Positions 7,803-17,505 are shown, counted from the first letter of the stretch. The stretch: 64,000 nucleotides of DNA from Dasania phycosphaerae (GCF_026891035.1 NZ_JAPTGG010000017.1:1-64000), one strand, 5' to 3'. The notes: a model not told the origin generated them from the sequence alone. Made by a program: numbers and translations.

Positions 7803-8687
7803 CTATGACCTACCTACCACTAAACGCGCAGCTTGCGTGCGCGTATTTGTATTAATTTCTACCGCCTCACCGTTGTAGCGCAAGGCTACGGCGGGTGCAT
7901 AACCCAGTATGATATTAAACGGCGCGGCACCTTCAACAAGCACTTGATCACCCTTGCGCTTTAAGTCAGCGACTAGGGTTTTACCCTCGGCGTCTTTAAT
8001 TTCTACCCAGCACTCAGCGCTAAAATTTAGCTCTAGCTGATGCTCTGGTAGCACACTAACTGCTTCGGCAATAATAGAGTCTACATCCAGCTCGGCGGCT
8101 ATAGCTGGTTCGGCCTCGGCCGTTAATAAAGGTTCAACGGCTACAACCGGGTTTTCTGCAGCGCTGTTCACAGGCGCCAATGCTGCATCGCTAGCCTCGT
8201 TCGGTTGCACCTGGGCATTGGCGTTTAAGCCGGCATCTTCTATTTCGGCTAGTGGTGTTGCTGCTGGCGCATTATCGCTAGCGGCTTGCTCGCGATTGTC
8301 TAGCCACAAACCCACAATTACCACTAGCACCGCCACAATACCCAAGTAACGTTTTTTACAGGGCAGGTGTACCGGTTTGGGACGATTAATAATAGGTGCT
8401 GCACGCTCTACAAAATGCTCTTGCTGATACTGGGCTAACAAGGCTTGAGTATCCACCCCCAACAACTGAGCATAGTTACGCAGATAAGAGCGTATAAAAA
8501 CATCGGCTTTAAAGCAGGAAAAATTCTCTTGCTCTAAGGCTTCTATTTGATAAGCCATGATGCGTAGGCTATCGGCCGCAGCACTGGTGCTTAAGCCTTT
8601 CTTCTCGCGCGCCTTGCGCAACTGCTCACCTATAGATTCACGCACTAACTCGTCAATCATACCGCTCACTTCTTGATTAACTTCCAT
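7803..8687 (-). CDS. rodZ: RodZ-like cytoskeletal/cell-shape protein
   Basis: This 294-aa protein has a helix-turn-helix domain at about residues 18-80 (IGEQLRKAREKKGLS), a single membrane anchor at about 114-129, an Ala/Glu-rich low-complexity linker and a C-terminal DUF4115 beta domain (LNFSAECWVEIKDAEGKTLV). RodZ links MreB to the inner membrane and helps set rod shape. The start overlaps the end of pilF by 11 bp, suggesting translational coupling. The pilF-rodZ-ispG order is typical. Confidence 0.9.
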   Translation of the reverse strand: MEVNQEVSGMIDELVRESIGEQLRKAREKKGLSTSAAADSLRIMAYQIEALEQENFSCFKADVFIRSYLRNYAQLLGVDTQALLAQYQQEHFVERAAPIINRPKPVHLPCKKRYLGIVAVLVVIVGLWLDNREQAASDNAPAATPLAEIEDAGLNANAQVQPNEASDAALAPVNSAAENPVVAVEPLLTAEAEPAIAAELDVDSIIAEAVSVLPEHQLELNFSAECWVEIKDAEGKTLVADLKRKGDQVLVEGAAPFNIILGYAPAVALRYNGEAVEINTNTRTQAARLVVGRS

Positions 8688-9480
8688 GTAAAAACTCTTG
8701 TTTATAATCTAAATATTGTTGTGAGCGCGGGTATAAGTTTTTTAAAGCCAAACCATAACTGGATATGGCATGCTTATCGTCAAACTGCTTGGCTAAACGC
8801 GCGCCTAGTAACAACGCAGTAGCCGATTTCGATTTAACCTTGCTGCCATAGCTGTCGTAATAACGCTGCGATAGCGCAAACTGCCCTAGGCGATAATAAA
8901 CATCAGCCATTTGTAAAATAAGTGCAGGGTGATGTCTGTCGCTCATTAAATAAGCGGTGCGAAAACTTTGCTCGGCATCTTCGTAGCGCATCATGGAGTA
9001 GTAACAGCGCCCCAAATTAATAAAGGCCGTTTGACGGCGCTCATACAAAGTATCCTTTACTACCACTTCTAACTGCTCAGCGGCTTCGCTATAACGCTGT
9101 AAGGTGTATAAAAACGAAGCGTAGTTCAACCTGGCCCGTGATAGTGATCGATCCAAGTCTATGGCTTCTTTAAAATGTTTTTCAGCGCGTTCGAATTCAC
9201 CGGTATTTTGGAATACCAGAGCCAGTGCCTCATGCACTTCCGCCGAGTCTTCGTCCAGCTCTAGGGCATTTTTTAAATGTCTCTTCGCCAGCTCCCATTT
9301 GCGCTCTGAGATATAACGCTTGGCGAGTTGAATACTGTACTCCAGTGCTTTTTTATCATCCGTTTTTTCGGTAAACATGCCGGTTTCGGTGGTAACACAA
9401 CCCACTAGCAACAATGCCAAAAGCGTATGCGTGATAACACTGCGAATAATGACTAAGGTTTTATTATTATCTGTATTCAT
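8677..9480 (-). CDS. pilF: Type IV pilus biogenesis/stability lipoprotein PilF (PilW)
   Basis: This 267-aa TPR lipoprotein has lipobox LVGC (Cys28) followed by about six TPR repeats, with signatures such as AEVHEALALVFQNTGEFERA. In Pseudomonas, PilF is the pilotin that places the PilQ secretin in the outer membrane. No other pilus genes are in the window, but this position between rlmN and rodZ is conserved even in genomes with distant pil clusters. Confidence 0.88.
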   Translation of the reverse strand: MNTDNNKTLVIIRSVITHTLLALLLVGCVTTETGMFTEKTDDKKALEYSIQLAKRYISERKWELAKRHLKNALELDEDSAEVHEALALVFQNTGEFERAEKHFKEAIDLDRSLSRARLNYASFLYTLQRYSEAAEQLEVVVKDTLYERRQTAFINLGRCYYSMMRYEDAEQSFRTAYLMSDRHHPALILQMADVYYRLGQFALSQRYYDSYGSKVKSKSATALLLGARLAKQFDDKHAISSYGLALKNLYPRSQQYLDYKQEFLHGS

Positions 9481-9492
9481 AGTATTTTTTGC

Positions 9493-10680
9493 TTAATTAA
9501 TAATTCTGACCGGCGCTTCTTCATTGGCTAAACTCGCCTTGTAGCGTTCGCTACGTTTGGTGCGATCGGCCACCTGCCCCACTAGTTGCCCACAGGCGGC
9601 GTCTATATCATCGCCGCGGGTAGTTCTAACTGTAGTCACAAAACCGGCATCAGTCATTACTTGCCAAAAACGCTGTATGGCGTTTTTGCTAGGACGCTGA
9701 TAATCCGACTGCGGAAACGGGTTAAAGGGAATTAAATTCACCTTACAGGGGAAATCTTTTAATACTATGGCCAGTTCTTTGGCCTGTTCCACGCTGTCGT
9801 TAATGCCAGCCATTAGAGTGTACTCTATAGTCACCACCCTATGGGTATCAGTTTGCTTGGCTATATATCGACGGCAGGCGTCCAATAAAGTTTCAATATT
9901 GTATTTGCGATTAATGGGCACTAGCTCATTGCGCAATTCATCATTGGGGGCGTGCAATGAAATGGCCAGTGAAGCGGTACAAACATCACCCAGCTTATCC
10001 AGCGCAGGCACTACCCCTGAGGTACTTAGGGTCACGCGGCGCTTAGAAATGCCGTAACCCAAGTCATCCATCATTAAATTAACAGCAGCCACTACATTAT
10101 CGAAGTTAAGCAGCGGCTCGCCCATGCCCATCATCACCACATTGGTGACTACGCGTTTTTCGGTAGAGGGAAAGGCATCGTAAGATTTTATTGCCAACCA
10201 GACCTGGCCTATGATTTCAGCGGCGGTTAAATCGCGCTGAAAGCCCTGTTTGCCGGTGGAGCAAAAGCTGCAATCCAGGCTGCAACCTACCTGTGATGAA
10301 ACGCAGAGGGTAGCTCTGTCGCCATCGGGAATTAATACAGTCTCAACTAAACCGCCACCCTCAACGCGTATGGCCCATTTACGGGTACCGTCTTTAGAGT
10401 CGGCTTGCGTGACTATTTCGGGGGGGCGTACTTCCGCGCAGGCTTTTAAGCGTTCGCGGAAGACTTTGCTGATATCGGTCATGGCATCAAAATCATTGAT
10501 GCCACGGTGGTGTATCCACTTCATCATTTGCTGGGCGCGAAAAGGCTTTTCGCCCATGGATAACAAAAACTCTGTCATCTGCGCACGGGATAAGCCCAGC
10601 AAATTAATCTTGGCCTGCTCAGGCTCAGCACCCGCTTTGGCACTAGCATCGACAACTACAGGCGTTACAGATTCAGACAT
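9493..10680 (-). CDS. rlmN: Dual-specificity 23S rRNA/tRNA adenine-C2 methyltransferase RlmN
   Basis: This radical-SAM enzyme methylates A2503 of 23S rRNA and A37 of some tRNAs. The radical-SAM cysteines are in CSLDCSFCSTGKQGFQR. The conserved GMGEPLLN and the C-terminal resolving-cysteine region (TTRGDDIDAACGQL) are present. The ATG at 10680 follows a GAGTGG ribosome site; a TTG five codons upstream (10695) would add MSGVT and is less likely. The gene lies 31 bp after ndk and 12 bp before pilF. Confidence 0.96.
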   Translation of the reverse strand: MSESVTPVVVDASAKAGAEPEQAKINLLGLSRAQMTEFLLSMGEKPFRAQQMMKWIHHRGINDFDAMTDISKVFRERLKACAEVRPPEIVTQADSKDGTRKWAIRVEGGGLVETVLIPDGDRATLCVSSQVGCSLDCSFCSTGKQGFQRDLTAAEIIGQVWLAIKSYDAFPSTEKRVVTNVVMMGMGEPLLNFDNVVAAVNLMMDDLGYGISKRRVTLSTSGVVPALDKLGDVCTASLAISLHAPNDELRNELVPINRKYNIETLLDACRRYIAKQTDTHRVVTIEYTLMAGINDSVEQAKELAIVLKDFPCKVNLIPFNPFPQSDYQRPSKNAIQRFWQVMTDAGFVTTVRTTRGDDIDAACGQLVGQVADRTKRSERYKASLANEEAPVRIIN

Positions 10681-10711
10681 GGTTACACCACTCAATATTA
10701 GCTAAACCGGC

Positions 10712-11140
10712 TTAAGCGCGGTCGCAAATGTCGCTAGCTGCGAAGAAGTAAGCAATTTCGCGTGCTGCTGATTCAGGCGCATCAGAACCGTGTACGGCGT
10801 TAGCGTCTATAGATTCAGCGAAGTCAGCGCGTATAGTGCCCGCTTCTGCTTCTTGAGGGTTAGTAGCACCCATCAACTCACGGTTTTTTAATACTGCATT
10901 TTCGCCTTCTAACACTTGCACCATTACGGGGCCAGAAGTCATAAATTCGATTAAAGCGGGGAAGAAAGGACGACCTTTATGCTCGGCGTAAAAGCCTTCT
11001 GCTTGCTCGCGGCTTAAACGCAACATTTTTGATGCAACCACTTTTAAGCCATTCTTTTCAAAACGGCTGTATATTTCACCAATGACGTTTTTAGCTACGG
11101 CGTCTGGTTTTACGATAGAGAAAGTACGTTCTAGTGCCAT
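10712..11140 (-). CDS. ndk: Nucleoside diphosphate kinase
   Basis: This 142-aa enzyme transfers the gamma-phosphate between nucleoside triphosphates and diphosphates. It begins MALERTFSIVKPDAV and carries the active-site histidine in NAVHGSDAPESA. The open frame extends ten codons further upstream, but the ATG at 11140 is preceded by GGGAGG with 6-nt spacing and gives the usual length. It heads the ndk-rlmN-pilF-rodZ-ispG-hisS run. Confidence 0.97.
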   Translation of the reverse strand: MALERTFSIVKPDAVAKNVIGEIYSRFEKNGLKVVASKMLRLSREQAEGFYAEHKGRPFFPALIEFMTSGPVMVQVLEGENAVLKNRELMGATNPQEAEAGTIRADFAESIDANAVHGSDAPESAAREIAYFFAASDICDRA

Positions 11141-11225
11141 TAAGGCCTCCCAAATATTCAATAAGAACAATCAATAATAAAGCTGTGGGCCAGCATCCGG
11201 CCGGGCCCAATAATAAAGCCCGCAG

Positions 11226-11231
11226 ATTATA
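11226..11231 (-). promoter_or_regulatory. Candidate -10 element of ndk
   Basis: A perfect TATAAT on the minus strand lies 86 bp before the ndk start codon, in the 187-bp sufE-ndk gap. No good -35 is found at 17 bp. The leader between it and ndk holds a GC-rich hairpin (about 11186-11209) flanked by two copies of CTTTATTATTG. Confidence 0.45.
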
Positions 11232-11327
11232 CGCGGATTTGCCAGTGATTAGTATGCAAAGCCCGCTATAAATAGGGCTTAAATAGGAAAAAGCAGCCAC
11301 CAGAGCGACTGCCATCAAGACCAACGC

Positions 11328-11744
11328 CTATGCGGCTACTGTCGCCTTGGCTATCGCTTGAATTTTGGCCACGATAGCTCTTAAACCGTTGCCTCTAGTG
11401 GGGCTTAAGTGGCGCTCTAAATCCAACTTTTGGAAATAGCTATCCACGTCAAAAGCTACTATGTCTTCGGGGCTTTTACCCGAATAGGCCGCCATCACCA
11501 CTGCCAGCAGGCCACGCACAATATGGGCGTCGCTATCGACCACAAAATGCAGTACATCGTCCTGCAAATCCACATCTATCCACACGCTGCTTTGGCAACC
11601 CTTGACCAGACGCTCGGGGGTACGCAGGCTCTCATCCATAGCCGGCAGGGCCTTGCCTAAATCGATGATGTACTTGTAGCGCTCTTCCCAATCATCGAAG
11701 AATTCCAAGTCCTCTAAAATTTCATCTGTACTGGGCAAAGCCAT
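11328..11744 (-). CDS. sufE: Sulfur acceptor protein SufE
   Basis: This 138-aa SufE takes persulfide sulfur from the SufS desulfurase and passes it to SufBCD. The acceptor cysteine is in ERLVKGCQSSVW, residue 50 from the chosen start. The start is set at the ATG at 11744, giving MALPSTDEILEDLEF, which matches where family members begin; the open frame reaches 11780 without a clear ribosome site. It is the last gene of the Fe-S operon. Confidence 0.92.
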   Translation of the reverse strand: MALPSTDEILEDLEFFDDWEERYKYIIDLGKALPAMDESLRTPERLVKGCQSSVWIDVDLQDDVLHFVVDSDAHIVRGLLAVVMAAYSGKSPEDIVAFDVDSYFQKLDLERHLSPTRGNGLRAIVAKIQAIAKATVAA

Positions 11745-11812
11745 AACTACACTCTTACATTGACATTTAGCGCCTAGCATAAGCGCTTGTTATTACAGGG
11801 GTTTTCAGGTTA

Positions 11813-12346
11813 CTAGAAAAACATACCGGTTTCTAGCTGGGCCTCTTCCGACATCATTTCTTTGGACCAGGGCGGATCAAACACCAGCTCCACATTGACG
11901 GTTTTCACATTAGGCACGATGGCGACGCGATATTCCACATCCCCCACCAATACCGGCCCCATGCCACAACCGGGGGCGGTTAGGGTCATTTGTATATCGA
12001 CTCGGCCTGCCTCTTGATCAATGCTCACGCCGTAGACCAAGCCCAATGACAGCAGGCTCACGGGTATCTCAGGGTCAAAAATACTGTCCAACGCCTGCCA
12101 CACATAATCTTCGTTAATCAGGCCAGAGCCATCGTCTTCAAAGTGCAACTGCTCGGGCTCATAGCCTATGGCTGAGGCATCAGTGCCATCTATGCGCAGC
12201 ATATTGCCCTGCCAGGTTACTGTGTAATTACCACCTAGGGTTTGGTTAATGGTAACAAACTGGCCGCCGGGGATAATCACCTTGTCACCAGAAGGCACAC
12301 GTCGCGCGGGGCAATCGTGCTTGGTGACTGTCATGTTTTGTTGCAT
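11813..12346 (-). CDS. sufT: SufT-like Fe-S cluster assembly/maturation factor (MIP18/DUF59 family)
   Basis: This 177-aa protein has an N-terminal extension (about residues 1-75) and a DUF59/MIP18 domain. The domain is recognised by SIFDPEIPVSLLSLGLVYGV, the TLTAPGCGMG motif holding the functional cysteine, and the VFDPPWSKEMMSEEA ending. SufT proteins help load Fe-S clusters onto target enzymes. It lies between the sufA-like gene and sufE, in line with that role. Confidence 0.87.
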   Translation of the reverse strand: MQQNMTVTKHDCPARRVPSGDKVIIPGGQFVTINQTLGGNYTVTWQGNMLRIDGTDASAIGYEPEQLHFEDDGSGLINEDYVWQALDSIFDPEIPVSLLSLGLVYGVSIDQEAGRVDIQMTLTAPGCGMGPVLVGDVEYRVAIVPNVKTVNVELVFDPPWSKEMMSEEAQLETGMFF

Positions 12347-12379
12347 AGGGCTATAACCTGAACTTGAACCTGAAAACGC

Positions 12380-12739
12380 TTACTCGCTAACGCTAAAGCT
12401 TTCGCCGCAGCCACACTCGGCAACAACATTGGGATTGTTAAACTTAACCACCTGATTGACCCCCTCGGTTACTAGGTCTATCTCAGTGCCACGCAATAAG
12501 GCTAGTGCCTTGCCATCTACCGCCAAGGTAATCGCATCCGCAGGGGTTAATATCTCATCCCCTTCTTGTGGTCCGTCCACCAAGTCCAATACATAGGCGT
12601 AACCGGTACAACCACTGGTTTTGGTGCTTAAACGGATAATCTTGTCGCCAGCTTGGGCTATTTTTTGGCCAAAGTGCTGGGCCGCAGCGGCTGTCATCGT
12701 CACCGCCTGCGCATTGGGATCAAAACTCGCTACTGTCAT
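12380..12739 (-). CDS. sufA: A-type Fe-S carrier protein (SufA/IscA/HesB family)
   Basis: This 119-aa A-type carrier has the three conserved cysteines: one in TSGCTGYAYVLD and two in AECGCGESFSV at the C-terminus. Such proteins accept clusters from SufBCD and deliver them to apoproteins. SufA and IscA are hard to tell apart by sequence; the suf context decides the symbol. Confidence 0.9.
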   Translation of the reverse strand: MTVASFDPNAQAVTMTAAAAQHFGQKIAQAGDKIIRLSTKTSGCTGYAYVLDLVDGPQEGDEILTPADAITLAVDGKALALLRGTEIDLVTEGVNQVVKFNNPNVVAECGCGESFSVSE

Positions 12740-12765
12740 TTCATCTCTCCACTCACCTTTTTTTA

Positions 12766-13986
12766 TTAGGCGAGCATCATTTTAACCTTGCTTAAACCGG
12801 CGAACAGGGCGTCCACTTCAGCCAAGGTGTTGTATATAGAAAACGAAGCCCTAGCTGTACCCGGCACACCTAAGCGCCCCATTAAAGGCTCGGCGCAGTG
12901 ATGGCCGGTGCGTATGGCTATGCCCTGCCTATCCAGTAAAAACCCTATGTCTGCCGGGTGCCCGGCATCCATTACAAAGCTGAGCACACCCATTTTCTGC
13001 TGAGCGCTACCCACTATGCGTAAACCTTCAAAAGCTTCGGCCTGCTCGGTGGCACTGGCTAGCAGGGCCGCCTCGTGTGCGGCCAGTGCGGCCATATCTA
13101 AAGCCATAAACCAGCGTATTGCCTCACCGGTAGCAATCACCCCGGCTATATGGGGTGTGCCAGCCTCTAGGCGATAGGGCAATACATTCCACTGCGCGTC
13201 CTGGTAGCTGACCGAGCTAATCATCTCGCCGCCCACCTGCCATACTGGCCAGCTCGCTAATAGCTCCTGCCTGCCCCACAACACGCCCACCCCAGTGGGG
13301 CCAAAAAGCTTATGAGCGGAGAAAGCGTAAAAATCGCAGCCTAACTCCTGCACATTAACCGGGCCGTGCGCTATACCCTGGGCACCATCTACCAACACCA
13401 AGGCATTAACTGCCTTGGCCTTAGCGATTAGACTTTTAATCGGGTTTAAGGTGCCCAAAGCATTAGACACCTGCGGAAAGGCGACAAACTTGGTATTGCT
13501 ATTAAGCAACTGCTCGTAGGCATCCAGCATTAACTCACCGGCGTCATTAATGGGCGCGATTTTTAAGCTCGCCCCTGCCCGCTTACAAGCCTGCTGCCAA
13601 GTAATTAGATTGGCGTGGTGCTCCATCTCGGTCACCAACACTTCATCACCGGGCTTAAGCATTTGCCCTAAACCATTGGCGACGATATTGATGGCTTCGG
13701 TGGTGCCCCCCGTCCAGATAACTTCTTCCCGCGCGTTGGCCTGTAAAAACTCGGCCACGGTATCGCGTGCGCCCTCGTATAAACGGGTAGCCTCATCGGC
13801 CAAGCGGTGAGCGCCACGGTGCACATTAGAGTTACAAGTGCTGTAGTAATTAACTATGGCGTCTATGACACACTGCGGCTTTTGCGTGGTGGCGGCATTA
13901 TCTAAATAAACCAGCGGCTGACCATCAATTTGTCGCGACAAAATAGGAAACTGCTCACGTATGGCATTTACATCAAAACTCATCAT
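12766..13986 (-). CDS. sufS: Cysteine desulfurase SufS (class II)
   Basis: This 406-aa PLP enzyme removes sulfur from cysteine as a persulfide. The PLP lysine is in FSAHKLFGPTGVG. The catalytic cysteine is Cys364 in RTGHHCAEPLM, within the short loop typical of class II desulfurases that need SufE. It starts MMSFDVNAIREQFP, 10 bp after sufD. This is the second desulfurase in the operon (see 17506-18669). Confidence 0.95.
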   Translation of the reverse strand: MMSFDVNAIREQFPILSRQIDGQPLVYLDNAATTQKPQCVIDAIVNYYSTCNSNVHRGAHRLADEATRLYEGARDTVAEFLQANAREEVIWTGGTTEAINIVANGLGQMLKPGDEVLVTEMEHHANLITWQQACKRAGASLKIAPINDAGELMLDAYEQLLNSNTKFVAFPQVSNALGTLNPIKSLIAKAKAVNALVLVDGAQGIAHGPVNVQELGCDFYAFSAHKLFGPTGVGVLWGRQELLASWPVWQVGGEMISSVSYQDAQWNVLPYRLEAGTPHIAGVIATGEAIRWFMALDMAALAAHEAALLASATEQAEAFEGLRIVGSAQQKMGVLSFVMDAGHPADIGFLLDRQGIAIRTGHHCAEPLMGRLGVPGTARASFSIYNTLAEVDALFAGLSKVKMMLA

Positions 13987-13996
13987 CGCGGCCTGT

Positions 13997-15253
13997 TTAG
14001 TTTACTTCCATTTTGGCAAAGCGCTGGCGCAATTGCGGGCGCAACCATTCTGCCAATGCAGCATTGGGCATTTGATCAACCAATTCATTAATAAAACCAA
14101 AGTTGAGCATCACCTGCGCCTGCGCGCGATCAACACCGCGCGACTGCATATAGTACAGGGCTTTTTTATCTATCTCGGCAATGGTGGCACCGTGAGCACA
14201 GCGCACATCATCGGCGTAAATTTCTAGCTCGGGCTTGGTGTTAATCACAGCTTTGTTAGACATTAACAAATTGCGATTATTTAATTCTGCCAAGGTTTTT
14301 TGCGCATCGCGGTGTATATGTATACGGCCATTAAACACGGCTGTTGCACTATCACCCACTATGCCACGCACGTTTTCTTCGGTAGTGCCGTGGGGCTGAG
14401 CGTGTTCTATGGTGCTGTGCAAATCAAATAACTCTTCGCCATCCAATAAGTAAATAGCATTGAGTTTGGCAAAGGCGTGCTCGCCACCGTGAGTTACATC
14501 TACATCCAACCGCGACAGGCTGCTACCAAAACCAACCAAAGTGCTGTTGAGCTGTGAACGGTTAGCCAACTGAAAATGGCTACCCCCTACACTCATGGCC
14601 TTATCGGTTTGCAGGGCAAATCGGTAGTGCTCTAGGCTGGCGTCGTCGGCTATATCATATTCAGCAAAGGCGGTGTTAAAACTATAGGCATCGCCTATGG
14701 TTTGCTCTACCACGGTTAGCGAGGCTTGTTGCGCCACACGCACCAGCACCCGGTTATGCGCTTCGGCATTTTCGCTAAGTTGATTAACAATGCGCACCGG
14801 CGCCGTAATCTTCGCACTCGCTGCTACATCTATAATCACACCCTCGGTGGCTAAGGCATCGTTAACCAAACCAAATAAATGGCGGCTGGGCTTGATGGCC
14901 GCAAAGGCCTGCAAAGCCCAAGTTTTATCAGCCTCACTCACGTCTGCTAGCTGGGTAATGTGTAAGCCTTGTGGCAAGTTCGCAGTGGATTGCTCGGCAG
15001 CAAAACGACCATTAATAAAAACCAAGTCTATAGATTCTAAGCCAGCAATTGCCGTTACCGCCGCCTCGACATCAGCCGGTGCTGCAAACTGGGCGTTTTC
15101 CACCGCTCTTAAAGGGGTGTACTTCCACGCCTCGGTTTTACGATTAGGCCATTTGGCATCACGCAACAAAGCCAGTGACTGTTCACGCTTGGGGCTAAGC
15201 CAGTCATCAACAGACTGGGCTCGGCTCAATACTGTATTTAACCACTCACTCAT
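13997..15253 (-). CDS. sufD: Fe-S cluster scaffold subunit SufD
   Basis: This 418-aa beta-helix protein is the partner of SufB and SufC in the SufBC2D scaffold. The conserved VRCAHGATIAEID segment carries the histidine implicated in cluster assembly. N-terminal helical residues AKWPNRKTEAWKYTPLR match the family. The start codon overlaps the sufC stop by 4 bp (ATGA), indicating translational coupling. Confidence 0.95.
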   Translation of the reverse strand: MSEWLNTVLSRAQSVDDWLSPKREQSLALLRDAKWPNRKTEAWKYTPLRAVENAQFAAPADVEAAVTAIAGLESIDLVFINGRFAAEQSTANLPQGLHITQLADVSEADKTWALQAFAAIKPSRHLFGLVNDALATEGVIIDVAASAKITAPVRIVNQLSENAEAHNRVLVRVAQQASLTVVEQTIGDAYSFNTAFAEYDIADDASLEHYRFALQTDKAMSVGGSHFQLANRSQLNSTLVGFGSSLSRLDVDVTHGGEHAFAKLNAIYLLDGEELFDLHSTIEHAQPHGTTEENVRGIVGDSATAVFNGRIHIHRDAQKTLAELNNRNLLMSNKAVINTKPELEIYADDVRCAHGATIAEIDKKALYYMQSRGVDRAQAQVMLNFGFINELVDQMPNAALAEWLRPQLRQRFAKMEVN

Positions 15254-16023
15254 ACTTGTAAACCTTCGGCATCATCTTCTGGCTGTTTGTTTAACCAAGC
15301 ATAACCCTGCTCTTCCAGCTCTAAAGCTAAAGAAGCATCGCCACTTTTCACAATTTTGCCGTCGGATAATACGTGTACAAAATCAGGCTTAATATAATCC
15401 AGTAAGCGCTGATAGTGAGTTACTACTATAAAACCGCGGTCGGGTGAGCGTAAGCTGTTCACCCCTTTGGCTACCACTTGCAGGGCATCTATATCCAAGC
15501 CTGAGTCAGACTCATCCAAGATGCATAACTTGGGCTGTAGCAATAACATTTGTAAAATTTCGTTGCGTTTTTTCTCGCCGCCGGAGAAACCTTCATTCAC
15601 GCCGCGCTTTAAAAACTCTATAGGCAGGTTTACTTGTTTGCTGGCTTCTCTGGCCATTTTTAAAAACTCGGCTGAGCTTAGCGCCTCTTCACCACGGGCT
15701 TCACGCTGCGCATCCACAGCTGCCTTTAAAAATTCCAAGTTGCTTACACCGGGAATTTCCACGGGGTACTGAAAGGCTAAAAACAAACCGGCTTTGGCGC
15801 GCTCTTCTATATCCATATCCAACAGGTCAGCGCCCTGTAAGCTGGCACTACCGTCTTGTACGCTATAACCTTCACGGCCAGACAGCACATAACCCAAGGT
15901 ACTTTTACCGGCACCGTTAGGTCCCATAATGGCATGAACTTCGCCAGGCTTAACCTCAAGGTTTAAGCCTTTAAGAATTTGCTTTTCTTCAACACTGGCA
16001 TGTAAATTTTTAATTGATAACAT
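15250..16023 (-). CDS. sufC: Fe-S assembly ATPase SufC
   Basis: This 257-aa ABC-type ATPase drives shape changes of the SufBC2D scaffold. Walker A is GPNGAGKST, the signature is FSGGEKKRNEI, and Walker B is LCILDESDSGLDID, all with the family-specific sequence. The open frame reaches 16071 and overlaps sufB, but the ATG at 16023 has an AGGA ribosome site six bases upstream and gives the normal N-terminus MLSIKNLHASVEEKQIL. Confidence 0.95.
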   Translation of the reverse strand: MLSIKNLHASVEEKQILKGLNLEVKPGEVHAIMGPNGAGKSTLGYVLSGREGYSVQDGSASLQGADLLDMDIEERAKAGLFLAFQYPVEIPGVSNLEFLKAAVDAQREARGEEALSSAEFLKMAREASKQVNLPIEFLKRGVNEGFSGGEKKRNEILQMLLLQPKLCILDESDSGLDIDALQVVAKGVNSLRSPDRGFIVVTHYQRLLDYIKPDFVHVLSDGKIVKSGDASLALELEEQGYAWLNKQPEDDAEGLQV

Positions 16024-16051
16024 TGTCATTCCTAAATCTGTAATAAGCGGC

Positions 16052-17488
16052 TTAACCCACCGAACCTTCAAGGCTAATCTCTAATAACTTGCCCGCCTCT
16101 ACAGCGAACTCCATAGGCAATTCTTTAAATACTTCTTTGCAAAAACCATTAACTATCATGGACACCGCTTTCTCGGCATCTAGGCCGCGCTGCTGGCATA
16201 AAAACATTTGATCATCACTCACCTTAGAGGTGGTCGCCTCATGCTCTACGATGGCGGTGGGATTGCGGCTTTCCACATAGGGAAAGGTGTGCGCGCCGCA
16301 CTTATCACCAATTAACAGCGAGTCACACTGGGTAAAATTACGCGCGCCTTCTGCACCGGGGTTCATGCGCACTAAACCGCGGTAACTATTGTTACTGCGC
16401 CCCGCCGAAATACCTTTAGAGATAATGGTGGACTTAGTATTTTTACCCAGATGTATCATCTTGGTACCTGTATCGGCTTGCTGCATGCCGCGGGTTAAGG
16501 CCACTGAGTAAAACTCACCTACGCTATTATCGCCGCGTAAAATACAGCTGGGGTATTTCCAGGTTACTGCCGAACCGGTCTCTACTTGAGTCCAAGAAAT
16601 TTTGGCATTTTTATGGCAAACTCCGCGCTTGGTTACAAAGTTATAAATACCACCCTTGCCCTCTTCATCACCGGGGTACCAGTTTTGCACGGTAGAGTAT
16701 TTGATTTCGGCATCGTCTAAGCAAACCAACTCCACCACCGCGGCGTGCAATTGATTTTCATCGCGCTGCGGCGCAGTACAACCCTCTAGGTAACTTACAT
16801 GGCTACCTTCATCGGCAATAATCAAGGTACGCTCAAACTGACCGGTGTTCATTTCGTTAATGCGGAAGTAGGTCGATAACTCCATGGGGCAGCGTGTGCC
16901 TTTGGGTATGTACACAAAAGAACCGTCAGTAAATACAGCGCAGTTTAAGGCGGCAAAGTAATTATCTTTTTGCGGCACCACACTGCCTAAGTATTTTTTA
17001 ACCAGCTCGGGGTATTCCTGTATGGCTTCAGAGATGGGGCAAAAGATAACGCCCGACTCGGCCAGTTTTTCGCGAAAGGTGGTGATTACAGAAACCGAAT
17101 CATAAACCACATCCACCGCCACACCGGCCAGCATTTGCTGCTCTAATAAAGGTATGCCTAATTTCTCGTAGGTAGCCAGCAACTCTGGATCCACATCATC
17201 CAAAGACTTGGGCCTATCGGCCAAGCTTTTAGGGGCGGAGTAGTAGGAGATAGCCTGAAAATCTATCTTGGGATATTGCACATGCGCCCAGTCTGGCTCT
17301 TCCATTTCCAACCAACTGGCATAGGCTTTTAGACGCCACTCTAGCATCCACTCGGGCTCTTTTTTCATCGCCGAGATACGACGAATCACATCCTCGTTTA
17401 AACCCGGTGCAAAGGTTTCTGACTCTATGTCGGAAACAAAACCCGCTTCGTATTCGCGCGCTAACGCTCTGTTAATTTCTTCAGTCAT
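16052..17488 (-). CDS. sufB: Fe-S cluster scaffold subunit SufB
   Basis: This 478-aa beta-helix scaffold subunit receives sulfur from SufE. Typical segments are GTRCPMELSTYFRIN, SHVSYLEGCTAPQRDENQLH, and the C-terminal CQQRGLDAEKAVSMIVNGFC, which holds the conserved cysteine. The length is normal. It lies 17 bp after the IscS-type desulfurase gene. Confidence 0.96.
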   Translation of the reverse strand: MTEEINRALAREYEAGFVSDIESETFAPGLNEDVIRRISAMKKEPEWMLEWRLKAYASWLEMEEPDWAHVQYPKIDFQAISYYSAPKSLADRPKSLDDVDPELLATYEKLGIPLLEQQMLAGVAVDVVYDSVSVITTFREKLAESGVIFCPISEAIQEYPELVKKYLGSVVPQKDNYFAALNCAVFTDGSFVYIPKGTRCPMELSTYFRINEMNTGQFERTLIIADEGSHVSYLEGCTAPQRDENQLHAAVVELVCLDDAEIKYSTVQNWYPGDEEGKGGIYNFVTKRGVCHKNAKISWTQVETGSAVTWKYPSCILRGDNSVGEFYSVALTRGMQQADTGTKMIHLGKNTKSTIISKGISAGRSNNSYRGLVRMNPGAEGARNFTQCDSLLIGDKCGAHTFPYVESRNPTAIVEHEATTSKVSDDQMFLCQQRGLDAEKAVSMIVNGFCKEVFKELPMEFAVEAGKLLEISLEGSVG

Positions 17489-17505
17489 AATACTTCTCTA
17501 TAGCT

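Noticed and set aside
11091..11324. 77-aa minus-strand open frame with hydrophobic residues
   Set aside because: It covers the ndk leader and start in another frame; no ribosome site and a mixed composition.
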